Of a stretch of 53,810 nucleotides of DNA, positions 46,918 to 53,810 are shown one piece after another (position 1 is the stretch's first letter; every line of letters starts with the position of its first letter). A program made the position numbers and the translations under genes. This stretch comes from a virus. The DNA is taken from IMG/VR virus record IMGVR_UViG_3300010938_000051, positions 1-53,810 of that record. One strand, given 5' to 3'. The notes beneath the pieces were generated by a model. It had not been told where the DNA came from, searched no databases, and was given only the letters and a program-made list of their open reading frames with translations.

Positions 46918-48519
46918 ATGACGGTCTCGACAAGCTACTCGCCTTTGACTTACTCCGGCAATGGCTCGACAACGGCCTTTGCGGTGACGTGGCCGTTCTT
47001 TACCGGGACGCTGATTGTCACGCTCATTTCATCGACCGGCGTTGAGACGGTTCAGACGCCGACGACGCATTATACGGTGTCCGGCGGAACGACGAGCGAG
47101 GGATTGCCGTCAACCGGAACCGTGACGATGGTAACGGCTCCGGCGTCTGGCCAGACGCTTCAGATTGAGCGGTCCACGCCCATCACGCAGGCGTCAACGT
47201 GGTCGGAGAATGATGCCTTCCCGCAAAAGACCATCGAGGCGGCGCTCGACAAGCTGACGCTGGTCGATCAGGAGCAGGGTGTCGATGCGGGCTCGGATGC
47301 CATGCGCCTCAACACGGCGGGCGCAACGGACTATTGGGATGCGCAGTCCTATGTGATCCGCAATCTGGCGGAGCCTACAGCGGCATCGGATGCGGTCACG
47401 AAGGATTATGTGGATGATCGTGTGGCGGATTTTGCCACCGCGTCGTTGTCGGTCGGGACGGTGACGACGGGGGCGGCTGGATCGAGCGCATCGGTCACGA
47501 TCAACGGGACGTATCCGACCTATACGATTGATTTCACGATCCCGCGCGGTGACACGGGCGCGGTCGGTCCCGGTACGGGTGATGTGATCGGTCCAGCGTC
47601 CGCGACTGACAATGCGGTTGCTCGATTTGACGGGACGATGGGTGACTACATTCAGTCGTCTACCGTCATCATATCGGATTCCGGTGATCTTACGGCTCCG
47701 GGCGGATTGCGTGTTGGTTTTACAGGATCGCCAACGGCGAACCGAGTTCAGGTTGGCGATATTTATTTTTATCTCGACTACAATACCGGAACTGTTCCTC
47801 TGCTTCAATTTGATTCGAATGATTATTTTGCATATACGCGATCAACGAATATCTTTTCGTTTGTTGTTGCTGGTTCCATTGTTTGTCAAGTAACATCGGC
47901 GGGCGCGATTACGCCAACGACAATCGAACTTGGTCATGCGTTCGATACGACGATTGCGCGCGCGTCGGCGGGCGAACTTACGGTCGAAGGCACGCCGATC
48001 AAGAAGGCGGGCAAGGAGACGGTTTTCATCCCTGCATCTGCGATGGTGTCGCGCACTACGAATGGTGCTGCCTCCGGCACTACGGAATTGACGACGAATG
48101 ACGTGATGCTGTCCACGAAGGATTTCGACGCGACGACGGAAGAAGGCGTCGGGTTCTTTTTGGCCATGCCGAAATCCTGGAACGAAGGCACGGTCACGTT
48201 CAAGGCATTCTGGACGGCGGCTTCCGGGACTGGCGGCGTCGCATGGGGCTTGGCGGCCTATGCCTTGTCGGACGATGACGCCATGGACGTGGCCGTGTCT
48301 GGCCAGCAGGTGGTGACGGACACGCTCATCCTGGCCAATGACATGCACATCACGTCCGAAAGTTCCGCGATCACCATTGGCGGCTCGCCTGCGGAAGGCG
48401 ACGTGGTGTATTTCGAACTGACGCGTGAAGTCGGGAACGCCTCCGATACGCTGGCGGTCGATGCCAAACTGATCGGGATTCACATTTACTACACAACGAA
48501 CGCGAGCACAGACGCATGA
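46918..48519 (+). CDS. Tail fibre protein (T7 gp17-type N-terminus)
   Basis: A 533-residue protein whose N-terminal 150 residues (SPLTYSGNGSTTAFAVTWPF FTGTLIVTLI, HYTVSGGTTSEGLPSTGTVT, TIEAALDKLTLVDQEQG) match the T7 gp17 fibre attachment domain. A collagen-like stretch DFTIPRGDTGAVGPGTG follows, then beta-rich shaft (about 215-370) and a C-terminal beta domain from about 380. The shaft part around 47760-47880 is AT-richer. It binds the host surface receptor and attaches to the tail tube. The AAAATG start has GGGG upstream. Confidence 0.88.
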   Translation: MTVSTSYSPLTYSGNGSTTAFAVTWPFFTGTLIVTLISSTGVETVQTPTTHYTVSGGTTSEGLPSTGTVTMVTAPASGQTLQIERSTPITQASTWSENDAFPQKTIEAALDKLTLVDQEQGVDAGSDAMRLNTAGATDYWDAQSYVIRNLAEPTAASDAVTKDYVDDRVADFATASLSVGTVTTGAAGSSASVTINGTYPTYTIDFTIPRGDTGAVGPGTGDVIGPASATDNAVARFDGTMGDYIQSSTVIISDSGDLTAPGGLRVGFTGSPTANRVQVGDIYFYLDYNTGTVPLLQFDSNDYFAYTRSTNIFSFVVAGSIVCQVTSAGAITPTTIELGHAFDTTIARASAGELTVEGTPIKKAGKETVFIPASAMVSRTTNGAASGTTELTTNDVMLSTKDFDATTEEGVGFFLAMPKSWNEGTVTFKAFWTAASGTGGVAWGLAAYALSDDDAMDVAVSGQQVVTDTLILANDMHITSESSAITIGGSPAEGDVVYFELTREVGNASDTLAVDAKLIGIHIYYTTNASTDA

Positions 48520-49235
48520 GCCTTGCGCTAACACATCTTTCTGGATTTGGCGGGGCCGTGTCATCGGATGCTCCGCCAAGTGTTTCCTATGTCACGTCCC
48601 GGTCGATCAATTCGGCTGGAAGTTCCTGGTCAAATTCTGCTTCGCTTGGAGACGCAGATACGACTAGGAAAATCATTGTGGCAATTGCGTGGGGCGGTTC
48701 CGCTGAGCGAACAATTTCTGCATTGACGGTTGCGGGAGTTTCCGCAACGCAAATCCAGGCAAGCGAAAACAACACTGACAGCATGGGGTGCGCAACCGCC
48801 ATATGGATTGCGAGCGTTCCGACGGGGACAAGCGGCACGATTGCCGTGACATTTTCTGGAAATGTTGACTGGGGTGCGTACAGCATCTATCGCGTCATCA
48901 ATCTTAATTCTTCGACTGAATATGCCAAGACTTCCGTTTTGAGCGGATCGTCTGGCGTTGTGTCCGGGGCCATCAACATTCCGACCAATGGCTTTGCCAT
49001 TGCCATGGCGGCAACAATCAATCCCTATCATGGCGAAGGCGGCACTGGAACATCTACATTCTCAAGCTGGTCGAATGCCACGGAGAATTTCGATAGCGGG
49101 GAAATAGCATTCGCGTTTGTTGCCGGATCGGCACTGAGAACAGTATCGAGCGCAGAAACCGGAACAGTCATATCGGCGACACATACAATGCCTGGCCGCT
49201 ATATGGCCATGACCCTTGCATCCTTCGGAGACTGA
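48516..49235 (+). CDS. Beta-sandwich appendage protein
   Basis: A 239-residue protein starting MSLALTHLSGFGGAVSSDAP, then SVSYVTSRSINSAGSSWSNS, IVAIAWGGSAERTISALTVA and a long Ser/Thr/Gly beta region ending TVISATHTMPGRYMAMTLAS. The stop of the fibre gene overlaps the start (ATGA). Similar in plan to 42207-42896. Probably attached to or folded with the fibre, with receptor or glycan contact. Confidence 0.65.
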   Translation: MSLALTHLSGFGGAVSSDAPPSVSYVTSRSINSAGSSWSNSASLGDADTTRKIIVAIAWGGSAERTISALTVAGVSATQIQASENNTDSMGCATAIWIASVPTGTSGTIAVTFSGNVDWGAYSIYRVINLNSSTEYAKTSVLSGSSGVVSGAINIPTNGFAIAMAATINPYHGEGGTGTSTFSSWSNATENFDSGEIAFAFVAGSALRTVSSAETGTVISATHTMPGRYMAMTLASFGD

Positions 49236-49237
49236 TC

Positions 49238-49840
49238 ATGCTAGCGCGCTGTGAGGGACAGACCGTCGTCGAAGTCCGCGATCTTGTGATGGAAGCCGTT
49301 CCTGACCACAAGCGGCATTTGTGGAAGCCGCTTGTTGGCGATCTTCCTCAGGTTGACAGTCGCATCGCAACGCTTTCAGCACAGCCGACATATATTGTTG
49401 AAGCAGATCAGGTTCGGCGCGAATGGGCCGTAACCCACAAGCCGCTGGATGAGGTCAAGACCTTCTTCCTCCGAAAGATCGAGACGGACGCCGAGGCCGC
49501 ACGCCTTAAGCACATCACCGGCGGCGTCGGCATGGCTATGACGTATCAGGAAAAATTTGCTCAGGCACAAGCCGTTCAGGCGATGGGCAAGGATGCAGCC
49601 AATGCCCTGACGAAAGAGGCGCGGGAGGCGCAGTTCCCAACGCTTTCCGCGAGCGTCGGACTTGAAGCCGATACCCTGTGGGATTGCGCGCAGCTTGTTC
49701 TGCAAAGATATACAGCGTTCGCGCAACTCTCCATGGTGATCGAGCGGACACGGTTGAGCGCGAAAAAAGCGGTCTCGGCTGCGATGACAGTTGCCGAAGC
49801 GGCGGCTGCATACGATGCTGTGACATGGCCGATCCAGTAA
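49238..49840 (+). CDS. Tail fibre assembly-like protein
   Basis: A 200-residue protein directly after fibre genes. Contains VVEVRDLVMEAVPDHKRHLW KPL, ADQVRREWAVTHKPLDEVKT and a coiled helical domain with AQAQAVQAMGKDAANALTKE ARE, in the style of DUF4376-type fibre-region proteins that help fibre folding or act at the base. The first 30 residues are beta-rich. No family confirmed. Confidence 0.6.
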   Translation: MLARCEGQTVVEVRDLVMEAVPDHKRHLWKPLVGDLPQVDSRIATLSAQPTYIVEADQVRREWAVTHKPLDEVKTFFLRKIETDAEAARLKHITGGVGMAMTYQEKFAQAQAVQAMGKDAANALTKEAREAQFPTLSASVGLEADTLWDCAQLVLQRYTAFAQLSMVIERTRLSAKKAVSAAMTVAEAAAAYDAVTWPIQ

Positions 49841-50046
49841 CAGCCCTCACGCATTGGCGGTTGCGGGCGCGTGAAGTCGTTCGGGCCGAGCATACGCGCG
49901 AGATTCGCGAGACACTGCCGGAGACGGCGAAGGCTGTTCTGATCAAGCTGGCGTCCGAACTCGATGCGGCCAATGCCCGGATCGCCCGGCTCGAAAGGGC
50001 ACTGGAACGGCTCGCCAAGGAAGCCACGCAAGAAGTTGAGCCATGA
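49825..50046 (+). CDS. 73-residue coiled-coil protein
   Basis: Starts MADPVTALTHWRLRAREVVR inside the end of the fibre-assembly gene and continues as a leucine/alanine heptad helix (LIKLASELDAANARIARLER). It overlaps the endolysin start by ATGA. It may be a fibre-tip or lysis-linked accessory protein. I chose 49825 because upstream extension has no similarity. Confidence 0.55.
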   Translation: MADPVTALTHWRLRAREVVRAEHTREIRETLPETAKAVLIKLASELDAANARIARLERALERLAKEATQEVEP

Positions 50047-50963
50047 TCACGATTACCGAAGCCGATCTCAAAAGGTTCGCGCCGAAGGCGAAGCGGGAAT
50101 ACGTTCAGGCTTTGGTGGGTGGGTTGTATGCGCTACGGACAGCCTCCATCCTCGAAAACAGCTACCGTATCTGCCATTTCCTCGCGCAGTGCGCCCATGA
50201 GACCGGGGGGTTCACGATTGTTCGCGAGAACATGAACTATTCCATCAAGCGGATGCGCGAGGTTTGGCCGGCCCGGTTCCGGGACAAGCCGGACCATGAA
50301 TTGAAGCCGCTCGCCAACAACCCGCGCGCGCTGGCCGATGCCGTCTATCTCGGACGCATGGGGAATACGCAGCCCGGTGACGGGTATGACTTCCGGGGCG
50401 GCGGCTTCCTGCAATGTACGGGCCGAGGCGCGGTGGCGAAGTATTGCGAGGTTCTGGGTCTCGACCCCAGCCCGCATCTCCTCGACGACATTCCGACTAC
50501 GTTGCAGTTCGCCATTGTCGAATGGACGCAGGCGCGCTGCAACGAGCTTGCCGATCAGAATGACTTGCTGGCGATCTCGAAGGCGATCAACGTCGGATCG
50601 GCTACAAGCAATGTTATCCCGGTCGGGCTGGAGAGCCGCAAGAAATGGTTTGCGCGGGCCTGGGCGATATGGGGCGAGAAAGGCAAGCCTGACACGCCTG
50701 CCGAGACCATGAGCCTGTCCGGGGCGCTGGTGAAGATCGGCGCACCGGTGCTGGCGGTCGGGGAGGGGGTCAGGCAGGCCGCCCCTTATATTCCGCCTGT
50801 CCCGCCCTGGGTGACGGAGACGATCACGAATGTCCATGCGTGGAAAGGCGTGGCCCAGCAGGTGAGTGCGCTTGGCTCCGAGGCGGTGGTTGCTGGCGGG
50901 GCCGGGGCGGCCACGGCTGCGACGGCTTATGCAGTCCTGAAGAAATGGCTGGTGCGGTCATGA
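50043..50963 (+). CDS. Endolysin, GH19 chitinase-like
   Basis: A 306-residue endolysin. Catalytic Glu53 lies in AHETGGF and the second Glu62 in RENMNYS, the spacing usual for GH19 lysins; FRGGGFLQCTGRG near 120 matches the FRGRG.lQlTGR block. GH19 lysins cleave the peptidoglycan sugar backbone. There is no N-terminal signal, but the C-terminal part has a hydrophobic stretch (SEAVVAGGAGAATAATAYAV) after a Pro-rich linker, which may anchor it to the membrane. The stop overlaps the Rz-like gene by ATGA. Confidence 0.9.
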   Translation: MITITEADLKRFAPKAKREYVQALVGGLYALRTASILENSYRICHFLAQCAHETGGFTIVRENMNYSIKRMREVWPARFRDKPDHELKPLANNPRALADAVYLGRMGNTQPGDGYDFRGGGFLQCTGRGAVAKYCEVLGLDPSPHLLDDIPTTLQFAIVEWTQARCNELADQNDLLAISKAINVGSATSNVIPVGLESRKKWFARAWAIWGEKGKPDTPAETMSLSGALVKIGAPVLAVGEGVRQAAPYIPPVPPWVTETITNVHAWKGVAQQVSALGSEAVVAGGAGAATAATAYAVLKKWLVRS

Positions 50964-51178
50964 TCAGGCTCTATGCCATTTCCGTCGCGATTGGTATTCT
51001 GGCGATGATCAGCGTTTATCAGGCCATCAAACAGTCGGGCCGCGTAGAGGGCCAGCAGAAAGAGCGTGCGCGCGTTGAAACGACGGAGCGCAAACTGGAT
51101 GCGAAAATCAATCGTGCTAAGCGCGCTGTGCCTGACAAGCCTTCTGCCAGCGTGCTCGACAAGTGGAGCCGCCCCTGA
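50960..51178 (+). CDS. Rz: Rz-like inner-membrane spanin
   Basis: A 72-residue protein with an N-terminal hydrophobic anchor (LYAISVAIGILAMISVYQAI) and a charged periplasmic helix (GRVEGQQKERARVETTERKL), then KAVPDKPSASVLDKWSRP. This is the plan of i-spanin, shorter than in lambda (153 residues). It overlaps endolysin by ATGA and encloses the start of the Rz1-like gene in a shifted frame. Its role is to join inner to outer membrane in the last step of lysis. Confidence 0.8.
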   Translation: MIRLYAISVAIGILAMISVYQAIKQSGRVEGQQKERARVETTERKLDAKINRAKRAVPDKPSASVLDKWSRP

Positions 51179-51323
51179 GCCGCCTGCCCAATGCCGCTCG
51201 ACCGCCCTGTGCAAGCATTTGACGATTGTCCGCCCGTCCAAGGCGCAGGACAAGATCACGGAAGAAACGGCCAGGCAGATTGCTCAGAACAATATCGCAA
51301 TCGAGACAGGATGCGAGCCGTGA
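51099..51323 (+). CDS. Rz1: Rz1-like outer-membrane lipoprotein spanin, embedded in Rz
   Basis: A 74-residue lipoprotein starting MRKSIVLSALCLTSLLPACS with lipobox LLPAC, then Pro/Ala-rich GAAPEPPAQC and a helical end (KITEETARQIAQNNIAIETG). It starts inside Rz in another frame, as in many phages, with GGAG upstream of the ATG at 51099; an upstream GTG at 51066 would bury the signal peptide. The Cys of the lipobox would be lipidated and sorted to the outer membrane. Confidence 0.82.
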   Translation: MRKSIVLSALCLTSLLPACSTSGAAPEPPAQCRSTALCKHLTIVRPSKAQDKITEETARQIAQNNIAIETGCEP

Positions 51324-51326
51324 GGG

Positions 51327-51524
51327 ATGAGCAATTTCACGCAATATCTGCTTATGCAGATCGCGTCCGACGTGCGAGAAATCAGGGAACGTCTGGACTG
51401 TATCATTTTGTGGAGCCAGCGCATCGGGATTCTCGTCCTCTTGTGGGGTCTCAATCTTATTACGGGTTCTCAAGCGGACAAGATCGGAGAAGCCCTTGCC
51501 GCAGCCATAAAAGCGCTCAAATGA
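51327..51524 (+). CDS. Single-span lysis-region protein, candidate holin
   Basis: A 65-residue protein, MSNFTQYLLMQIASDVREIR ERLD, then hydrophobic CIILWSQRIGILVLLWGLNL and ITGSQADKIGEALAAAIKAL. One clear membrane span, so a pinholin- or class III-like holin is possible, but a holin-accessory protein is equally so. It follows the spanin genes and overlaps the last lysis gene by ATGA. Confidence 0.55.
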   Translation: MSNFTQYLLMQIASDVREIRERLDCIILWSQRIGILVLLWGLNLITGSQADKIGEALAAAIKALK

Positions 51525-51616
51525 TCATTGATTGGGGATGCCGCGCCGGCTGGGCTGTTGCCTGCATCACGGTCGCGATGATCAGCTACTACTTTGTTCT
51601 GGCGCTGTTGAGATAG
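51521..51616 (+). CDS. 31-residue membrane peptide
   Basis: MIIDWGCRAGWAVACITVAM then ISYYFVLALLR, one membrane span almost from end to end. ATG overlaps the preceding stop. It lies in the lysis cassette and may be a holin, antiholin or small regulator. It converges with a gene on the other strand whose end overlaps it by 28 bases. Confidence 0.55.
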   Translation: MIIDWGCRAGWAVACITVAMISYYFVLALLR

Positions 51617-52049
51617 CTGCAAATCTTGTCAGGGTCCACAATTCTCATTGGGATGTCTCCCTCATACGTCCAGCGGATTCCATTGTCATCGACGTAGGGC
51701 ACTATCAAGTTGGAGCACTAAGCCACTAGGGCTGGTGTCGTCCCTGATTTCACGGACGCCTCGCGGCGTTCGGCTGACCTCACCACGGCTAACGGCGCCC
51801 CACCGAAGTAGGGGTTCGTCTGGCGTGGGTCGGCGGGGGCACCCCTGCTCCCGGTTCTGCCCGGCCGCATGGACCGGACACGTCGCTCCCCGAAGGCGCG
51901 CACGACTTCGGCAAGGACCGCATCCTTCCTCTGGAACACCGAACCGATGGGGCGCGACGCGCCCTTCGTTTCCACCCCTCTCCGCCGCCGTCGCCCGCCG
52001 GTAAGGGTGAGCGAGCGACGGCCGGCTCCGAGGGGATGGTGAGCGGCAA

Positions 52050-52218
52050 GGGTTGCTTCGCACCCGGAACTGGGGCTTCCGCTCCTCACCGCCCGGATCG
52101 ACGTGCTGATCTCGTCCCTCCTTGGCCAGACCGCTGCCAATCTCCGTAAACTGTTCGATTACGCATCGCGTCAGCCTTGCGTTCTCTTCCTCGACGAGTT
52201 CGATGCTCTAGGGGCAGG
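52050..52218 (+). pseudogene. Fragment of an AAA ATPase gene
   Basis: One frame reads LGLPLLTARIDVLISSLLGQ TAANLRKLFDYASRQPCVLF LDEFDALGA, an AAA+ segment (TAANLR then the Walker B VLFLDEFDAL). The Walker A part and the rest are missing. The fragment stops where the transposase frame of the other strand begins, at about 52213. Probably host DNA captured by the IS. Confidence 0.8.
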
Positions 52219-52445
52219 TGGGTGCGGTGCATCGGCGTGCCCGCCGTGACGGTGAACTCCGCGAGGCAGGGGCGGCAGCGCCACTTGCGGCGGGTCTTGA
52301 GCCAAGCTGCGTTGCCGACGACGCCGCAGGACGGGCATTGCGGGCCATGCGGCCACCGTGCGCGCTCGAACCACGCCCGCGCGGCATCCTCATCGGGGAA
52401 CAGGGCGTTGAAGGCCCGCAGGGACATGGCGGCCGGGCGGTTCAT
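52213..52445 (-). pseudogene. Truncated IS1595 transposase, N-terminal part
   Basis: Starts MNRPAAMSLRAFNALFPDED AARAWFERARWP, then the zinc ribbon CPSCGVVGN...RCRPC and FTVTAGTPMHRTHLP, after which IS1595 similarity ends abruptly at about 52213. The DDE/N catalytic domain is absent. Zinc-ribbon binding to the ends may still be possible, but no transposition. Confidence 0.8.
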
Positions 52446-52784
52446 GACGGAACACTACATCTATCGGGCCGTGGTCTCAACTTGATAGGCCCGTCCAGTA
52501 ATATCTGCCGCCCTCGCTGAAGATCGCCTTCCCATGGCAGACCTTGACGATTGCCATTGAGTTGACGCGCTCGTTATGTTGCTTCACGCGATCCGTCCAG
52601 AGAACTCGGCTGGCGACGAACATTCCAAGGACTGCTCCCGCTACAAACGGCAGGATGCCGAATGCAACAATCCACACGGCAGTATGCCTGAGGAATAGCG
52701 CACCGAGCATCTTCATGTTCTTGTTAACTCCCGTCAAGCTATGCTATACGAAGTTTATCAGTAACCTGTCAGTAGGACAACACT

Positions 52785-52964
52785 ATGAGGAACAAGCGTC
52801 GTCGTATTAGGAACATGCCGCCAGCCCGCCGAGACGCATACGCCAAGAAAGTTATGGCATGCGCTTTGAGGTCGAAGGGATACTCGACGCGGCAGATCAT
52901 GGAATTGGTTGGCTGGAAGTCTCCGAGGTCGGTGACCGTCGCGATCCAGTCGCCAGTTCGATAA
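52785..52964 (+). CDS. Small HTH-like regulator
   Basis: A 59-residue basic protein, MRNKRRRIRNMPPARRDAYA, then KKVMACALRSKGYSTRQIME and LVGWKSPRSVTVAIQSPVR. The second half (GYSTRQIMELVGWKSPRSVT) has the spacing of a helix-turn-helix. AGGACAACACT gives a moderate ribosome site. Divergent from the split gene (52716 leftward), with which it shares a 68-base control region. It may regulate that gene or the leftward operon. Confidence 0.6.
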   Translation: MRNKRRRIRNMPPARRDAYAKKVMACALRSKGYSTRQIMELVGWKSPRSVTVAIQSPVR

Positions 52965-52983
52965 GATCACCGAAGGCATCGAA

Positions 52984-53012
52984 CCGCCAAGTCTCAGCGA
53001 TGGGCTTGGCGG
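52984..53012. terminator. Hairpin between convergent genes
   Basis: CCGCCAAG (52984-52991), a 13-base loop and CTTGGCGG (53005-53012), followed by CTTTC on the plus strand. It lies between the 52785-52964 gene and the end of the leftward operon (53027), where a two-way terminator is expected. Confidence 0.6.
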
Positions 53013-53026
53013 CTTTCATGGGTAGG

Positions 53027-53404
53027 TTATTTGGCGATCTCCGTTCGCCAGACAAATAAAGGTGGCCCGTTGCCGTTCAGGACGCTTTCTATTAGTTTTC
53101 CCAGGCTTTGATGTGTTCTACTCCCTGGCGGAACGGAAATAATGATCCTCGCGCCGCCATACTGGACATTCGTGACAATTTCAATCTCGGAATCCAACGC
53201 AGGAAGGATTGGTGGGTCGCCTGTATTCTTCTTGGTTTCTTCGTTCGCAGGCTCGGCAACAATATCCAGCCAATCATCGTCTTCTTTCCAAGAGAACAGG
53301 CCAAGCTCCTCCGCCTTTCTAAGGGCGGCGTCGATACTTTCGGCCTCGACTCTACCGATTTTTGCCCTCGTGTTGGCATACACCAATTTGATGTCGTATT
53401 TCAT
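53027..53404 (-). CDS. Unknown protein at the end of the leftward operon
   Basis: A 125-residue protein beginning MKYDIKLVYANTRAKIGRVE AES, then ALRKAEELGLFSWKEDDDWL and a C-terminal beta-rich domain (EIEIVTNVQYGGARIIISVP PGSRTHQSLGKLIESV). The ATG at 53404 has AGGAAT upstream; the ATG at 53425, overlapping the HNH stop, is another possible start. No family recognised. Last gene before a bidirectional hairpin. Confidence 0.55.
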   Translation of the reverse strand: MKYDIKLVYANTRAKIGRVEAESIDAALRKAEELGLFSWKEDDDWLDIVAEPANEETKKNTGDPPILPALDSEIEIVTNVQYGGARIIISVPPGSRTHQSLGKLIESVLNGNGPPLFVWRTEIAK

Positions 53405-53421
53405 GCGTTCATTCCTGGGAC

Positions 53422-53781
53422 TCATTCTGCATCGCTTTCATTTCGCCACCGCCTCCGCCACGGGTCCCAATTGGGAGGCCGTTTCGGAAAGCCTCGTCCT
53501 TTCTTGATCCCGGCCCGCTTGGCGATGATGCGCTTGGTCTTTGCAATCCTCGGTACATCGACCGTGGCCGTGATCCTTCGATGACAGCGCACATCGAGGA
53601 CCCGGCAGTTATCCAGTGTGCTCGGCCCGCCGAAGGCCGCTGGCACAGGATAATGATCGTACTCCGCGCGCAATATCTTCTGCCCGCATCCACATTCGCA
53701 AATGCCGCCTGAGCGTTCCCAGACGGCAATCTTTATCATCTTTGGGAAGGATTGTCGTTTCCCATTGCTGATAATCTTCAT
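53422..53781 (-). CDS. HNH endonuclease
   Basis: A 119-residue nuclease of the HNH type: zinc cysteines in CECGCGQKI, the catalytic part EYDHYPVPAAFGGPSTLDNC RVLDVRCHRR, then a basic tail (IAKTKRIIAKRAGIKKGRGF PKRPPNW). HNH enzymes in phages cut DNA in packaging, homing or recombination. Its start codon (53781, the same base as 26) lies in the last unit of the 18-bp array and overlaps that frame's TGA. The next gene is coupled to it by ATGA. Confidence 0.85.
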   Translation of the reverse strand: MKIISNGKRQSFPKMIKIAVWERSGGICECGCGQKILRAEYDHYPVPAAFGGPSTLDNCRVLDVRCHRRITATVDVPRIAKTKRIIAKRAGIKKGRGFPKRPPNWDPWRRRWRNESDAE

Positions 53782-53810
53782 GGTTCGCTTATTCCAAATG
53801 GCTCACTAAA
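53756..53810. repeat. Terminal direct repeat, copy 2 (contig closure)
   Basis: Identical to bases 1-55. Because of it the HNH gene (53422-53781) appears complete here, although its upstream repeats are at the other end of the window. Confidence 0.95.

Larger units (their letters stand above)
51697..52492. mobile_element. IS1595-family-like remnant carrying a foreign fragment
   Basis: The ends are inverted repeats: GGGCACTATCAAGTTGGAGC (left, 51697 on) and GGGCCTATCAAGTTGAGACC (right, reading inward from 52492), alike apart from one extra base. Inside are the first third of an IS1595-type transposase (minus strand), a piece of an AAA ATPase gene and about 350 bases of unassigned GC-rich sequence. 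No 8-bp target duplication is seen; only GTA is shared (51694-51696 and 52498-52500). It is probably not able to move by itself. A chimeric join cannot be excluded. Confidence 0.7.
51589..52716 (-). pseudogene. Membrane-protein gene split by an IS element
   Basis: The 5' part (52716-52493) encodes MKMLGALFLRHTAVWIVAFG ILPFVAGAVLG, one membrane span, then IVKVCHGKAIFSEGGRYYW. The 3' part (51696-51589, same strand) reads YVDDNGIRWTYEGDIPMRIV then DPDKICSYLNSARTK and a stop. Joined, they give a plausible 110-residue protein. The IS element sits between. The present frame ends in IS sequence (TGLSS). Earlier start TTG 52737 also possible. An excellent candidate for a gene lost by insertion. Confidence 0.75.

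Noticed and set aside
51686-52140. Overlapping reading frames in the GC-rich left half of the IS element
   Set aside because: Low-complexity Arg/Pro/Gly frames in several phases, typical of GC-rich non-coding DNA.
1-53810. Integrase, DNA or RNA polymerase, reverse transcriptase (diversity-generating element) or tRNA genes
   Set aside because: I looked for their motifs because of the BPP-1-like head genes and T7-like tail but saw none. A motif search with tools could still find divergent forms.

Overview
The window is a complete, circularly closed phage genome. The first 55 bases recur exactly as the last 55 (1-55 = 53756-53810), the usual k-mer overlap of a circular contig, so the unit genome is 53,755 bp. 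The virion genes describe a podovirus: terminase, T7-type head-tail connector, scaffold, capsid and cement proteins resembling those of Bordetella phage BPP-1, gp11/gp12-like tail tube proteins, and very large ejected internal proteins. A GcrA homologue with a GANTC (CcrM) site just before its start points to an alphaproteobacterial host. I see no integrase, DNA polymerase, RNA polymerase, reverse transcriptase or tRNA. Repressor-like HTH genes, paired operators, a Lom-like outer-membrane protein and an IS insertion leave a temperate lifestyle possible.

Layout. (1) A leftward operon runs from about 4.5 kb through base 1 to 53.0 kb on the circle. It holds small, tightly overlapped genes: an SSB-like protein, coiled-coil proteins, a DUF1367-like protein, a stand-alone IS110-type C-terminal domain, then an array of eleven 18-bp repeats that ends on the start codon of an HNH nuclease gene. 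(2) A rightward early operon (4.8-10.6 kb) carries an HTH regulator, GcrA, replication proteins with a probable origin inside the initiator gene, a DnaJ-type zinc protein, small membrane or exported proteins and a NusG-like antiterminator. (3) A leftward cassette (12.4-10.7 kb) of small genes separated by a repeated hairpin module ends at an intrinsic terminator. It starts from an operator-covered promoter facing a second HTH gene. (4) The rightward late region (12.7-51.6 kb) has a tandem gene family with one broken copy, an outer-membrane barrel, packaging genes with a class 3 intein in the terminase P-loop, head and tail genes, a 2720-residue multidomain ejected protein, fibre genes and lysis genes. 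(5) A 0.8-kb IS1595-like remnant (51.7-52.5 kb) splits a small membrane-protein gene and carries a fragment of an AAA ATPase gene.

How the parts could work together: the two HTH genes and shared TTGAC/GTCAA operators form the decision circuit. GcrA would redirect host sigma-70 promoters or tie phage genes to adenine methylation. The initiator acts at its internal origin using host replication enzymes, and the NusG-like protein could carry RNA polymerase across the antisense, hairpin-rich 10.6-12.5 kb region into the late genes. The strand composition is uneven: 15.4-20.4 kb is extremely G-rich over C on the plus strand, and several AT-richer islands inside the ejected-protein genes look like inserted domains.

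Most promising observations: the in-frame 18-bp SEP-codon array that ends on the HNH start, the class 3 intein, the polyvalent ejected protein with two zincin motifs and a repeated FAL(S/A) junction motif, the origin iterons, and the repeated hairpin modules.
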